From Citrus sinensis (taxonomy: Eukaryota; Streptophyta; Magnoliopsida; Sapindales; Rutaceae): 64,000 nucleotides of DNA. The position numbers were made by a program, and so were the translations under genes. Each line of letters begins with the position of its first letter. Position 1 is the stretch's first letter. The notes beneath the pieces were generated by a model. That model did no database searches. It saw only the letters and a program-made list of their open reading frames with translations, and had not been told where the DNA came from. The stretch spans positions 1,860,001 to 1,924,000 of the forward strand of contig NC_068562.1 in NCBI RefSeq assembly GCF_022201045.2, written 5' to 3'. Positions 23,971 through 36,775 of the stretch are shown here, piece after piece.

Positions 23971-26900
23971 CAATTTTTTGGGGTTAGGTTTGAACTGGAT
24001 TACTAACACAGCCTTTCTAACGCTGAACTCTAAAACTAAAACACCGGCCACTGAGGCATTTTTACTTAAAAAGTTGCATTTTCAAGCATTAGTGTTATGT
24101 AACTTTTGTTACTTCATTCATAATTGGGTGTCTATTCTACTAAAATCGAATATTTTCTCAAAAAAAAAAAAAAAACTTCTCTAAAAACCACTCTGTATTG
24201 TAACTATATAATATGATACTGAAAACTGATACGCAGCCATTATCATCAAACAGGAAGAAGATTCAAAGACTGTTAACAAATGGGATTGGGAGCCCAAAAT
24301 GCATTATTCGACCCCTGTCAAGAACCCTAATATCAACTTCCATGCGACACCCCTTTTCTACTCCTATACGTTATTAAAAACCGATTTTCAACTTCTTTGA
24401 ACCCGCCAATCTCCATGGATCTCGATTTCCAAAGCGGAGAACAGTTGACAAGCCTCGCCGTAAAAGAGCCAGCTTGCGTCCTCCAGCTAATTATTCCCTT
24501 AAGCTTTTAATTTACATTTGATTTAATTTAGGTTTTTGTAATTGCGAAAAAGAAAATAATTTGCAGGATAGCCGATTAGTCCTACTAATTCTAATGAAGG
24601 GAGCGTCAAAAAAAAGAAACGAGAAAAAGCGAATGAGGCAGCGCTGCGCTTTTATTTTGGGGCGTACTTTGACAACTTATCATTTTTGTTCTTTCTGACT
24701 TGTTAATGGATTTTTGCGGCTTACAAACATCCTCTCGTTAAATTGGTGTTCCATTTTCGGCTAAAAACGTCAAGACATTGTCGCTAATTGGAAAGAGTCT
24801 ATAGAGCCACTTTCTCTATGAGCTAGCCATAAGGTTTCAATTGAGCCTTCCGATTTGATCATAATGGTTTATTTTCGCCAACAGATGCTGATATCAAACA
24901 CGAAAGCTGGTGTTAAAGTTTTTCTTTCTTTCTTTCTTTTTTGGTTGAATTTCCATGTATCAGGCATTTATTTATGTCAACTGGAGAGAGTCGTTGAAAT
25001 TGCTTCAAAATCTGGTGTTGCCACACTTGTCACTGGTGAAAATTTTGCGATGAGGTGGCTGCAACGGTGCTGTCATTAAAACTTAAATGACCTGTTTACC
25101 TCTTTTGCGCCCTTTTTTTTTTTTTTTTGGTTTGTTGTACATTAATTTATTTTTTTTAACGGGAAAATTATGAGTATTTATTTTAATATATAATGGACAT
25201 ATTACAGTTGATCAGCAAAGCCTTATTACCAATTGCGCTCAGATCGGCGTCGGCCCATGGTTTCGAACAAGAGGTGATAGTGAAACACCCTTTGTTTCAA
25301 ATTAGCGCCAGCTTTGACATCGCCAATTAACTGAAGTATTCTAAATGTTGTATTATTTATTGTTTTCTGTTTTTCAAAGATGCATAGTAATGTGCTCTAG
25401 TACAAAAATATTTTGACATTAATTTTGTGAAACATGAGTTTCCTCCGACTTCTTTTGATCTTATCGTGCGAAGAGAATCACTCGTTGATACAATCTCATA
25501 TGATGCCCTTGATTTCCCTAAAAAAGACAAAAAGGTTGTTGTGATATTTTTTAACAGTTAGTAGATTATGAGAAGTCGTTTTCCACAACGGTATTGAAAT
25601 TTTGCATGAACAATACGATAATGTAATGTTAGAGAAATTGTTGATTGAAAAACTTATTTTACGCTATTATAGTGTGATTGGATGGACATTGTTACAAAAG
25701 TTAGAAAATTCAAAGTTCGTTGTCTACATCGAATATTTATTTTGAAAATTAATCCTTACCCACGCGAAGGTGTTACTAGAGACTACAAGAAACAAAATGT
25801 GAGGTAGATTTTTCTAAAGAGCAAGAAATTGTAAAGATCATATTTATATTAAAATTTATAATATTTAGGAACTTTTTAATTAATTTTATATTTTAGCTTA
25901 ATTTGGTTGCTTATTTAGAGTTTATTGTTTTGACATTATTTAATGTTATCTAGGTGACACTTGTTTCAACATTTATCAAAAAAGCGATAAATGTTTTAAA
26001 AATAATATGAACTCTGTTAAGTTTGTCATTAAAATTAACAAATTTGAATACTGAAAATTAAATTGACAATTTTGTCCCCATTAGTTAATTTATAATTTTT
26101 ATAAAGCAATAATTTTTTATATGAAGAAATGGAGGAGAAGAAGACGGACAAGAAATAAAGAAGAAGAAGGAAATAGAAGATGAAGAACAATAGGGGAAAA
26201 GGAAAAGGAAAAATAAAAATAAAAGAAAAAAGAGAGAGAAACAGAGATTACGAAAAAAATAGGGAAAAAAGTTAAAATAAAATAAAGAGAGAGAGAGAGA
26301 TTGTGGAGTTTTCTTCTTCTTTTTTCTTCTGTCTTCTTTACAGATCTGGCGTTATATTGTTGAAATAAAACTTTAATATTAAATTTATTTCTCTATAAAA
26401 ATTATAAATCAGCTAAAAAATTTATTGAAGTGTTACATTTTATTACATTTTTTATCATAGGAATTGTTTAATATTAGATATAACATTTTATTAATATTTA
26501 CTAGTATATAATAATTAAACTTAAGTTAACCTTATTTAAATAATCCACCCAATTAATCTATTCAAAAAGAAAATCCAATAAGTCAATAATAAAACATTTT
26601 AAAACTAATTCACTCAGTATCCCCCGTTAATGATACATTATGTCATTTTTGTGCTGAAAATAAAAAGATGTATCATACAATTTTGTTAAACTTTTTCAAC
26701 ATTTCATCTATATAATAAGTTATAGACGACATGCATGTCATATAAGTTTACTTTAGCGTTAAAGTTTTAACGCATCATCAACGTACTAAAATTATAATTG
26801 AAATGTCATTCACGTGCGGTAAATTGTGCGTGATATCATCTACATGATGAAGTTATAAACAATAAAACAATACATGGGTCCAGCTATGGTGCAACTGTGG

Positions 26901-28735
26901 TACCATATCACAGTTGCTTCCATCCGTTAGATCAAACTTATGGTAACAACTGTAGTTGGATCTAACGGCTAGATACAACTGTGGTATAGTACCACAATTG
27001 CACCATAGTTTTGCTCACAATACATTATTCAATTTTCACTTCAGAGTTAAAATCTTACAACATATATTCTAAATTTTGAATATATAAACTGTTTATCATC
27101 CAATTATTGTAAATATGTGCGACACGTCATCTATATGATTCATTTATAAATGATATGTCACACATAAAATATTAAACTTTTATTTACTAATTTAAACATC
27201 TAATAATTAATAAATTAATATTATTATATTTAATTTCTGCTAAGTTAATTCAATCAATTGAATCAAACAATGTGCTGCGTAAAACACAATTCAATAGACA
27301 TAATTAAGAATTTGGTTATCTTATATTTCATGTAAGATTTAGCATCTCACAAATTGAGCCGTGAGTCCCACTTGAGCCCACATTCAGTAGAAATGATTAT
27401 ACCTTATATGAAATGTAAGGTAGCATCACCCCAAAACTAAATATGGTTCTTCATATTATATCTTATCCAATCCAATTAAACCAGCCCCATACATTCCGAC
27501 ATATGAAATGGAGTTTAGTACAATCTGACTTATGAAACGTGCCCCAATAAGAGTGGTAGATATGATTGATGCTGGTAATACAATCACGGTGCCTTGTGAG
27601 AACATGAAGTGATCTGTAGCACATCTGAGAATTGAGATCTGTCATGTCATGTTGAAGTCTGCTTTAACAACACCGGTGAACTTCCGTCATGGAATCCATT
27701 TCTATCCAGCACAGGCCCATAATTTTTAAATCAATCTATGGATCATCTGCAAAAGTTCTTATAATGTAGGAAGAAATTAATTGGATTGACCCCTTGCGTT
27801 AAATAGTTTCTGCGGTAATCTCAATATAACCTTCCAGAAGTAAAAAAGCAAAAAGTTTGTGGAAAAGTCTCGTGAATGTGATTAGATATTTGAAGCCGCA
27901 AAGCTTAAATACTTTCGAGTCAGCATTATCTTTTACTTCAATTATGCGTAGCCATTTGCCGTCCTAACCTTGTAGCTAACAGAAGTCGAAAGCACGCAAT
28001 TGTAGTATCTACTTTCTAATAGTAGAGAAGTACTGTTAATTAGGCATGAATCTTCTTTAAATATTTCCCATTGTAGCTATTGCAAAAGGCAAAGCACCTA
28101 ATAGATGCGGTACTGCATGCCAAGATGATATTGGACAAGCTCGTACTTACTGTGATTGCCACCGGACAAAAGTTGTACTATAGCGCTCCACCGACTCAAA
28201 ATTATTGAAGGGGGTGCTAAAGTGAAGCATGTGGCCTTGTGTTTGATCAAATCACCCCGAGGCTAGGCCATATATGACCTTTGCCAACCACTCGCAACCC
28301 ACCACAAACGTTATTGTCAAATCAAACAAATAAAAATTTAAATGGATGGAGATCAGACTACAGTTAAATTCCAAAGGTTCCAACTCGCATCCGCACGAAT
28401 TTCAATTTCGATTGATTAAAGAGCTTGCATAGAAAACGGGGCCCAAGGATCCTTCCTTGAGCCATCTGCCACGCCATGTGAAAAACAGATGGTGACGCCA
28501 GAACCAACAATATATTAAAGAGCCATATCCTCATGTATGATGTATCTCTCTGTTAAAGAAAGGAGTCCATCTCTTAGCAAGCGCTTTGCTTTACATGTAG
28601 TATAAAATAGAACAGAGAAAATAGACATGCATGCCCCCTCATGGATAAGTCCTCCGATCGTGATCGATTGATATACTTTTGTTATCAGTAGCGTGTACAC
28701 GTTTTCCTTTTTGATGGGGACCATGCAAGATAAAT
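23971..28735. other. Gene-poor region between tRNA-Arg and the P450 gene
   Basis: No complete gene was recognised. Short stretches look like coding relics: about 24980-25075 (+) reads CQLERVVEIASKSGVATLVT, and about 25437-25560 (+) reads EFPPTSFDLIVRRESLVD. Neither could be assigned to a family, and neither sits in a gene model I could build. The area 26110-26340 is purine-rich low-complexity DNA. A foldback MITE lies at 26884-27008, and palindromic TACCTTA motifs occur at 27317-27339 and 27400-27422. The last few hundred bases are likely 3' UTR of the P450 gene on the other strand. Confidence 0.45.
26884..27008. mobile_element. 125-bp foldback MITE, family C copy 2
   Basis: Inverted ends are CTATGGTGCAACTG on the left and CTATGGTGCAATTG from the right on the other strand. 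Inner segments (TGTGGTACCATATCACAG and its counterpart) pair as well. It matches the element at 14717-14826 in end sequence, size and hairpin shape, including a central ATCTAACGGCTAGATA-type motif. Two copies in one window support a real family. Confidence 0.65.
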
Positions 28736-31700
28736 CTAACGGTAATTCATCACTTTGATTGGCAGCCTCTTCTTCAACTTGACGGTTGGAAAGTAAACAA
28801 TGTCGTCGTTTTCAGCCTCCCATCTGAAGAAATAGGATCAAAATCAAATAAAGAATGGTCAATTTAACTGCCCAACTTCCACTGTAGTACAGTCTGGTTT
28901 AACTGTTGGCTTCTGATAACGCCATCCAATTAATAAAAAGGAAGATCAGGATGCAAAAGATCACTACTCATAAGTCGTGACAAGATGGTGAAGGAAGATC
29001 GATATTTCGAGCCGAGATAATTCAAAGCCAGGACACAGTCGCTGACCCCCACCAAAAGGTGTAAAGATATTGTTGTTAATAGCAGCTCCCATTTTCTGCA
29101 AATCAACAAACAAAACATGCATGTACATTCATCCCTGATTCATGCGTGTGAATCTTTCTACGTATCTAGTGATAATTAATTAATAATGAAATGGAAAGGA
29201 ATTAACTTTCGTTTTTGACAATGACTTGAGAGAAAAATCTTGCACTTCACAAGTCACATAATATTGCACATTACCTCCCATCTCCATGGATCAAACTGGT
29301 AAGGGTTATCATAATTTTCTTCATCCATGTGAACAGATAGAAATGACGTAAGGACACACCATCCTTTTGGAATCAAATGGCCTGCAAATTATCCATAAAT
29401 AGCAAGCAAGCATGTGAAGTTAATAAAGAAACTCTGCATGTGCACGCTGGCAATTTTAATGAACAAACCTTTGATTTCCACATCCTTGAGAGCTTTCCTC
29501 CAAACCCCATTAATGATATTTGCCATTCTAAGGGTTTCATTGATCACCTAGTGGGGCGGGGGGCAGGGTGTAAAATCAGCATGTATGAGTGTATGTTGGT
29601 GCATATTTATATATAAAAAAACATACTATTTGTGCTAGCTATAAACTGTAAGTTTTTTCGTCTCTTTAATTATTCCAATCGAACGTACATTTTGAGTGAA
29701 TGGCAAAGAAATGTAGTCTGTCCAACTGTAACCAGCACAGGACTTGGTCTTCTGCCTCTTCAATTCCATGTTCTCTTCCTATTGATCATCACAATGACAT
29801 TACATACAGTACTATATATATTTAGCACCGAAGTCTTACACAAGAAAGATAATCTGTAACCAAAGTGTGTTCTTCTGCATAAAACTGATCAAACAAAATA
29901 TCACAGCAGAGAACTGCTTAAAGTTAAAGAAAGGCCATGATTATCACCTACCTACTTTCCGCGGCATATCTTGATTAAAGTCGCAAGATCCAAAAGGTTA
30001 CAGCTACAAGTTTGGCCTCTTTAAGGGTGAGACCCACTTTTAATGGCTAGTTTTTCACCGTGACCACTGCCTTCTTTTTATGCCACGAAAAATGCTTGGC
30101 AAAGAGAAGGAGGAGAGAATTAAAGAAGAAAAGAGTAGAGAGAGAGAGAGAGTGGATAGAGAGAGAGAGGATAAAATTCTCTCGTTTTTTTTCTTTATGC
30201 TTCTCTACACCTAACACTACTTGCTTATGCTACAGTTGTTATGTTAATACATATTAATCTAATCTAATTCTAACCCTAATTAATGTACTGGAAGCTCTCA
30301 TACGTGTGCCTCATTTAGAACCAGGTCTTCTAGCTTTTCGCATACGAAGGATAATGAACACGAACTTAGGCTCACCAGTCACCACCGCCTTGTATAGTGC
30401 ACAACTCCTATAATACATCTCTTCCCTTAACTAATAATTAAGCTGTAGACTCGACTCTAAGAAATATTAATTCTTTATTCGACAAATCAAAGATATAATT
30501 TCTTTAGAAAAGCACTTGTTAATTTGAAAGAGATTATTTCACTAACAGTTTTTGCTTGTAATTTTCAGAAACCGGTTTAAAACATAAAATTTCATATGTA
30601 TTATTGCATGATCAAACATACTTATTAGCTGATAACACTGTTATCAAGATCTTAATATGAATTTATGTGTTTTATCTAATGATTTGAATTTTAAAACGAC
30701 TTCCTTTAATTTTTTAGATTTTCAACATTGTCTAACATTATCTCCGAAAATTTATTTCTTATTATTAATTTAAATTAAGATGATGATGATGATGATAAAA
30801 TCAACTGGTCAGAAGAAGAAAGACTACCCAAAGACGACAAAAAACCGACACGACTATATGACAGCCAATGGTCGCAACTCGCAAAGACACGGAATTAATA
30901 GGTGGTCCTCACCTAAAAGCCGTTCAATCTTAATCGCACGGCCAGAAGATGTCATAATATTATTGATGCATCGTGGGTCCTTACACACGAACTCTCCATC
31001 TCAATCGTGTTTCCAATCGTGTGTCTAACGAAAGGGACTTTTTAAACAAAAAGTCAAACGCATTAGCGGACATCTTACAGCCGCAGAAAGAAAATGATCC
31101 TAGCCGTTGGATCAAAAATTCCAAAAAGAAAAAGATCAATACACCTTGTTATGGTAGGAGTGGTAGTAGTAGTACACGTACCATAAGTTGCTTAAGAGCA
31201 ACGGGGCTGTCAGTTAGGAATTTGACAGCTAAGGTCATTGCCATGGGGACAGTTTCTTCCCCCGGGATCATCATCTCTATTATATTCGAACTGATGAAAT
31301 CCAACGATAAAGATTGCTTCTCATTTGCTTCACCATTATCACGTAACAGCACGTCCACTGCATCTTTAGCTACGCCCCTTTCGTCTGATATCTCCTCCAT
31401 AGTCAGTTTTCTCTCCTCTACAATCTTTCTCACCATCTTTAACAATCTCTCCTTTGCCTGCATGATTCATGAACAAGCATAAACATTAGTTATGATATGA
31501 AACCCTAAGGCTGAGGCATTTGTGTTGTGTTTTTTTGTTTTGTTTTTCTCGTTAATTATAGTTACCTTCAAAGATTTATATAGCCTCGTCCCAGGAAATT
31601 TGATTGGCAAGCAAATTAAACCTTTGAGGAATTCTTCAAATTCTTTCTTGAGAAAGTTTAGATCTTCACCGGGACCAACGCTCATCAATACTTTTACCAA

Positions 31701-33826
31701 AACTTCAAATGTTATCTGAAAAGTATATATATATTAACCAAGCAAATTATGTATCATATATAAGTATTGTCGCCACACAGCAACAGATACTAGTTAATGA
31801 ATGATATACTAAAATCGAAATGACCTTTTTGGTTTCGTCTTGAACGTATATCGTAAGATGGGAGTGTTTAGTCCACGAAGCCAAGGTGAGTCTGACAGAA
31901 GTTTCAATATGTTTAGTGATAGTGGCTTTGAGTAGTGGTGATCTGAGGAAGCCAGCTATGTGTGCATGCAATCTTTTTTGAAGGGCTCCATTCATTTGAA
32001 GAATTGAGAACTTTCCAAGTAATTCTCTTATTGATTTGGGATAAGAAGGGACAAAAACATTGCCATGGTTTTGCAAAACCACTTTGTTAACATCCGGATC
32101 TGTGGACACGATGATCGGTGTTCCCAATATGTGTGTTTTAAACACCTTGCCGTACCTGCAGAGTGTAGAGAGACACAAAATTAACAAAATAATTTCTTTT
32201 TTTAAAAAAGAAGAAAAGAAGACACAAGAAGAATCTGTTTTAATTTTTTTTACTAGTTTTGATCATCATCATTGATCGCAGTCAGCGATGAAGATGGGTT
32301 AAAGGAAACGGTCGTCTCATTGGAAAGCCGAGACAGAAGCTAGCTAGGGCTGTGGTTACTGTCTGAACAAGCAATAGGACTTTCAATGTCCAAAGACTAG
32401 TTACTGCGGCTTACAGCAGAGTACGTTTTTACTTGCTTTCAATTCTTGCAACTGCTCTTTTTCTCTCAATGTGTTGTTATCAATTAATGCCATCATTAAA
32501 GCTCTTGGATGGCAGTTAATCACCATAATGATAATAGTTCAAGAATAAAAAGGATTATATATATATATTGAAAAAAATTACACCTAAAAAGAAAGATGTA
32601 AAGCAAAAAGAGAATAAAAGGGCTTCACAATTACTTAAAGGTGATTAATTTTTATAGCACAAACTTCTTTACTTGTACCATCTTTATCGCCTCCAATCAA
32701 ATGGAGTGCACATCAAGCTGCCCTACTCTTCAGCGAAAAAGGGTATCAAATATATCCTTTGGGACAGAACAGAAGGGGAAGTGTATTTTTTTTTTTTTTT
32801 ATTAATCCTTCCCTTCTGATTTCTGATTAATATTGTTTAACACATTTGGTGGACTTATAACGTTTTTTTTTTTTTGAAACTGACGTATAAAACGTCTTAA
32901 AAAAAGAATGATAAGATTTTATGATACTATTATGCTTAAAAAACGTAACCCAATAAAATTATGACGATTTATATCTATGCAATCTACAAATTAACATGAC
33001 TGGACTTGTTTCTTTTTATATTATGTAAAAGTATAGGACATTTTTTTTTTAAAGTTTCCTCAACAAATACTTTATTTAAGTTTATTGTTTAATAATCAAA
33101 TAACTACCTAAACGAAATTATAATTTTTTTGTAAGTCTAAAGCTCGACTAAATGGTTTGGCTACCCATCTATGTATTTTTGCGAGTAAGTGGAAGTAAAT
33201 ATATATTTAAGCTAGTAATTACATTAATCACCATAGTTGAAGCATGACAATAGCTACACGATCATTGTCTAATCATAACAGCAAAATAAATATCTAGAGA
33301 TGAGCTATAGATTTTTCACTCTAGGGCTTTCATCATCTAAGATAAATTAAGATAACAATTTCTAGATTAATTTTTGATAATTTACTCCTTTTTTTCCCCT
33401 TCATCATCTTCAGTTAAGGTTAAACCCAACCAAAAAAAAAAAAAAAAAGAATGAAAGGAAGTAGAAGATTGATTAAACAATAAGACAAATACAATAAATA
33501 TATCTGTTGAGCAGAAGAGAGGAAAAAGACGATAGCAAGAAAAAAAGCCCTCGATGCATGAAATATTAAAAGGCAAAAATGGAGTGACTGTAGATGAGAA
33601 AAAAGCTTTACAGGGATTTGCGTTTGTCCATGAAGCTGACAGGGCGAGAAGTGTAACCACAGGCAATGAAATCTAGAGTTTCCCCAATGAAAGGCCAACC
33701 CAAATTCCCTTTTGGAACTCCACCGCTATTCTTCTCCATTGTTTGCTTCTTCTTCCTATACCAAAACCATCCAGAAATTATAGTAATCACACCCATCAAA
33801 ATCCATCCCATTCTGATCATCATCAT
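28736..33826 (-). CDS. CYP90C1: Cytochrome P450 CYP90C1 (ROTUNDIFOLIA3)-like brassinosteroid C-23 hydroxylase, 487 aa
   Basis: ER-anchored P450 of the CYP90C group. In Arabidopsis, CYP90C1/ROT3 and CYP90D1 hydroxylate C-23 of brassinosteroid precursors and affect polar leaf-cell elongation. Nine exons in transcription order: 33826-33612, 32155-31825, 31715-31566, 31457-31182, 29778-29689, 29547-29469, 29381-29275, 29095-28968, 28823-28736. They sum to 488 codons. There is an N-terminal membrane anchor (about residues 5-22), the Pro-rich hinge [14 protein letters not shown], the I-helix stretch [10 protein letters not shown] (about 293-302), the ETLR of the K helix, and the heme loop [10 protein letters not shown] with ligand Cys437. 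Long identities such as [25 protein letters not shown] and SPGEDLN-like segments favour CYP90C1 over CYP90D1. The N-terminus is shorter than remembered for ROT3 (about 524 aa). Confidence 0.93.
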
Positions 33827-35855
33827 CAGATGGAACTCAACTCAACTCACTGGACCTGCAACTTTAATTTTTGAGCTTCTCATTAGTCCATGCAGCTTTA
33901 TATTTTTAACTTTGTGAGTGGGAGAGAGTCAATGGAAGAAATGAAGGCAAGTAATGAGATTTGGGTATGTAAATACATGTCTAAATATATACACATACAT
34001 GTTGGGTGAGAGATTCAGAAGATCTAGAGCTTTACCGCTATCATTAAATGAGGTGGCCATATTGGGTGCACCAAATGAGCCACGCTTGTTCATTTTGTCT
34101 TCATTTCATTTAGATAGGTCCCCAGTCCACTCCCCCATTTATTACAATGGATTTGGTTGAGTGTTCCATGCCCTTAAATATTCAATGGAATATGGACCCC
34201 AATTTTAAAGTACATTGCTAGAATTAATGTTGGATACATTAACAGTTACGAGAAAATCTCCTAATTTAATTCATTTTTATTGTCAAGTAACTAAAGAATT
34301 TTCGACAACGAATGAAATGATACCCGATCCTTTGTCAAGATAACTATGTCCAGTTGTTACTTTCTCTATGTATGTAATTAAAGTGTGGTCGGCCTTCAAA
34401 AGCTAATATTAAAAAATTGCAACATCTATACATGCATGCAGCCAGGATTAAATTCAGAATTTTAAATTTTAATTATATTTTTTAAGAGAGAGAGAGAAGC
34501 AGCCAAACTGATGCATCTCCATTAGCTAAATTTCTTCCAAGCTAATATAATTGATCTCAGAATCTCAACACTCATTTCCTTATGGAAAAAACATTTGCAA
34601 GCTTAAACATGTGATAAGGGAAAAGAAAACAAACAAGGAAATTGAAGAGGAGAGGTCTAGCCAACGACAGTGGTGGATTTTGCGGTGACCACTTGTATAA
34701 GGGAAGCCCATAGGCCATAGGCGGACGGCGCCGAAATTGTCATCGTCAGCAGCTGTCCCCCTTCCTTTCCCTCTTTTATTTTTATTTTCTCTGGTTGATC
34801 AACTTTTGCATTATTGTACATATTTGTAACAAATCGAACCAAAATGCCATCGTCTTGTCTTCATCATGCTTCAGAATTCCCCCTCACAGTTACCACCATC
34901 GACTCTCTCTCTTTCATGCACATTAGTTCATTGCGTTTGTTTGTATATGCACACCATCTTTTGATGTCATTGTTACTGTTGTCAGACATGACCCAACAAC
35001 CAATCTTACACTTCTTTCTTTCTCTGCACTGCGCACTTATACATCAAATGGAATGCCGCCATGCGCCATTTGACATGCTTGCAATTGAAGCAAGTGGTCC
35101 GACACCAATTCTCGCATGTGAATGTGGAGTGGGGTTATATTGTGTAAGAATAAGGCCCATTGGGTGTGTTGACCAGCTTTTCTTTTTCAATTTTTTTAAT
35201 TAAAAAAATGGGGTAATGAACCATGCATACAATACAATCACGTTGTGATGTATCAGTAGGCACATGCCTTCTACAGTTGTTATTGATGATTTTCCAATCA
35301 TGATTTTCGTTTGGGTCAAAGAATAATGGGAATTTGATTATGTCACGCATGATTCCAAGTCGATATCAATAGTCAATACTATATTCTTTCGAAGATCTAC
35401 AGCAAGCAATTGAAGTCCATATGATCAAATTTTTCAGATGGGGCAGCTTGGGTGCGGTATAGAGATATAATATAGATTACTTTCGGGTAAGGTAAAGACA
35501 ATTTCGGGCACATTAATACATAGAAAAATGTTGAACGGTGGGCAAAGTTTGGTAATGAATTCGGACTTCGTTAAGACAAACACCACAAGCAGAAGGGGAG
35601 AGAAGAAAGAATATTATTATCATTCCTGTAATTCATCAATTAAATGACTCAACTAAAGCGGTTTCAAAGTTGCAGCTGCATTTGAATGACCTCTCGAAAC
35701 CTTAACCCCAATTTGTCACGATCAATGCTTTTTCTCGGCGAGAGGCAACCTACCACATCATTTACATCAAACTTAATTTTTACCGCAATCTTGGGATAAT
35801 TTCATTGAAAAAGCTGAAAAATAAATATCAGGTCATGTTCAAAGGCAGAAAGATT
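33827..35855. other. Intergenic DNA upstream of the P450 gene
   Basis: It contains the P450 promoter; a minus-strand TATATATTT at 33983-33991, about 160 bases before the start codon, is a possible TATA box. A 129-codon open frame at 34814-35203 (+) looks like chance: Leu/His/Phe-rich, with no domain and no splice context. Nothing else was recognised. Confidence 0.4.
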
Positions 35856-35893
35856 TCAACTTCTTGCACAGGCAACAGCTTCTTTATCCACAT
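35856..35893 (-). pseudogene. Displaced original 3' end of the methylthiotransferase coding sequence
   Basis: On the minus strand, this stretch after the target duplication continues the pre-insertion frame and encodes the last residues VDKEAVACARS followed by TGA. It is now separated from the rest of the exon by the 873-bp element and lies downstream of the new stop, probably within the 3' UTR. Confidence 0.75.
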
Positions 35894-35902
35894 TGTAGAA
35901 AA

Positions 35903-36775
35903 CAACACTGATGTTTGCCCCGGGTCAAATCCCGGGTCAAACCCCGAAACTGGCTAAAACGACATCGTTTCGTCTATTAATTTTTTTGTTTTTATTCGCT
36001 ATGAAACGACGACGTTTTGCTTGGATAAATCACAAAAGCAGCAATAGAACCAAGTTGTTTCTTTGTCTTCGTTCTCGTTTCACCAAACAGCAAGAACCCA
36101 TGGAAAAAAGAAAAAGGGGAAGCTTTTGGAATGACAGATTTCAAATCTAAGCACAATCTCTGTCCGTTCCTTTAATTTCTCTTTATCTACATAGATTTAT
36201 CATCACATCACTGATTACATAACGATAGTTAATTAATATTCTCTCTTGCCCTGTAAACAAATCTTAGAGAAAATACAATTAATTATCTCTCAAAAACACT
36301 TAAATGACCATCGATTAATTCAACATCACCCAGAACAAACTGGCTCTTCCTTTATATTTTCCGACAACAGCTTCCTTAACCTACATGAAACTAATCTATA
36401 CTTGAACTCCGGCACCGGAAAGTACCCATCATGAACACCCTCCAAGGAAAATGATGTTTCTGTTAAGAGAACAAAGAGGAAGAAGCAGTTGGATTAAGAG
36501 ACCGAAGAGGAAGGAAGAAGCAGCTGGTTCTGTTTTTTTTCACTCTTTACGTTGGCAAAGGAAAATGATGTTTGTGTTACTAAGGGTTCTGCAGCAACGA
36601 AGAGGAAAGGAAGAAGCAGCTGGGTGAAGAAAACGAAGAGGAAAAGTTCTGTTTTTGCACTTTATGCAAGCCAAAATGACATCGTTTCTCAGCAAATTAA
36701 AATGAGAAAAATAAGTGCCAAAACGACGCCGTTTCAATTGTTTCGGGGTTTGACCCGGGGCAAACATCATTTTCC
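35903..36775. mobile_element. Mutator-like non-autonomous element, 873 bp, inside the methylthiotransferase gene
   Basis: The 9-bp direct repeat TGTAGAAAA lies at 35894-35902 and 36776-36784. Just inside are inverted repeats sharing TGATGTTTGCCCCGGG and then CAAACCCCGAAAC; the left copy carries an extra 12-bp TCCCGGGTCAAA unit. Both arms continue with the AAAACGACNNCGTTT motif. A 9-bp duplication fits the Mutator superfamily. Inside, GGAAAATGATGTTT (the right terminus sequence) recurs at 36446-36459 and 36560-36573 beside duplicated purine-rich tracts, so the element arose partly by internal duplication. No transposase is visible. It lies in the last coding exon of the gene at 36540-39903. 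Confidence 0.82.

Noticed and set aside
23861-24184. 107-codon open frame (+) over the tRNA-Arg gene
   Set aside because: It is the tRNA read as protein followed by a poly-Phe run from the Pol III terminator.
24420-25560. Possible gene relics, including a segment vaguely like a HECT-type ligase (FDLIVRRESLVD)
   Set aside because: The match is too short and the flanking sequence cannot be built into a gene; noted only as unassigned.
28736-33826. Naming the P450 CYP90D1
   Set aside because: CYP90D1 was considered first; long identities in the [25 protein letters not shown] region and the chromosomal neighbours fit CYP90C1/ROT3 better.
34814-35203. 129-codon open frame (+) upstream of the P450 gene
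   Set aside because: Low-complexity Leu/His/Ser/Phe composition, no motif, no conserved neighbours and no good splice or promoter context.
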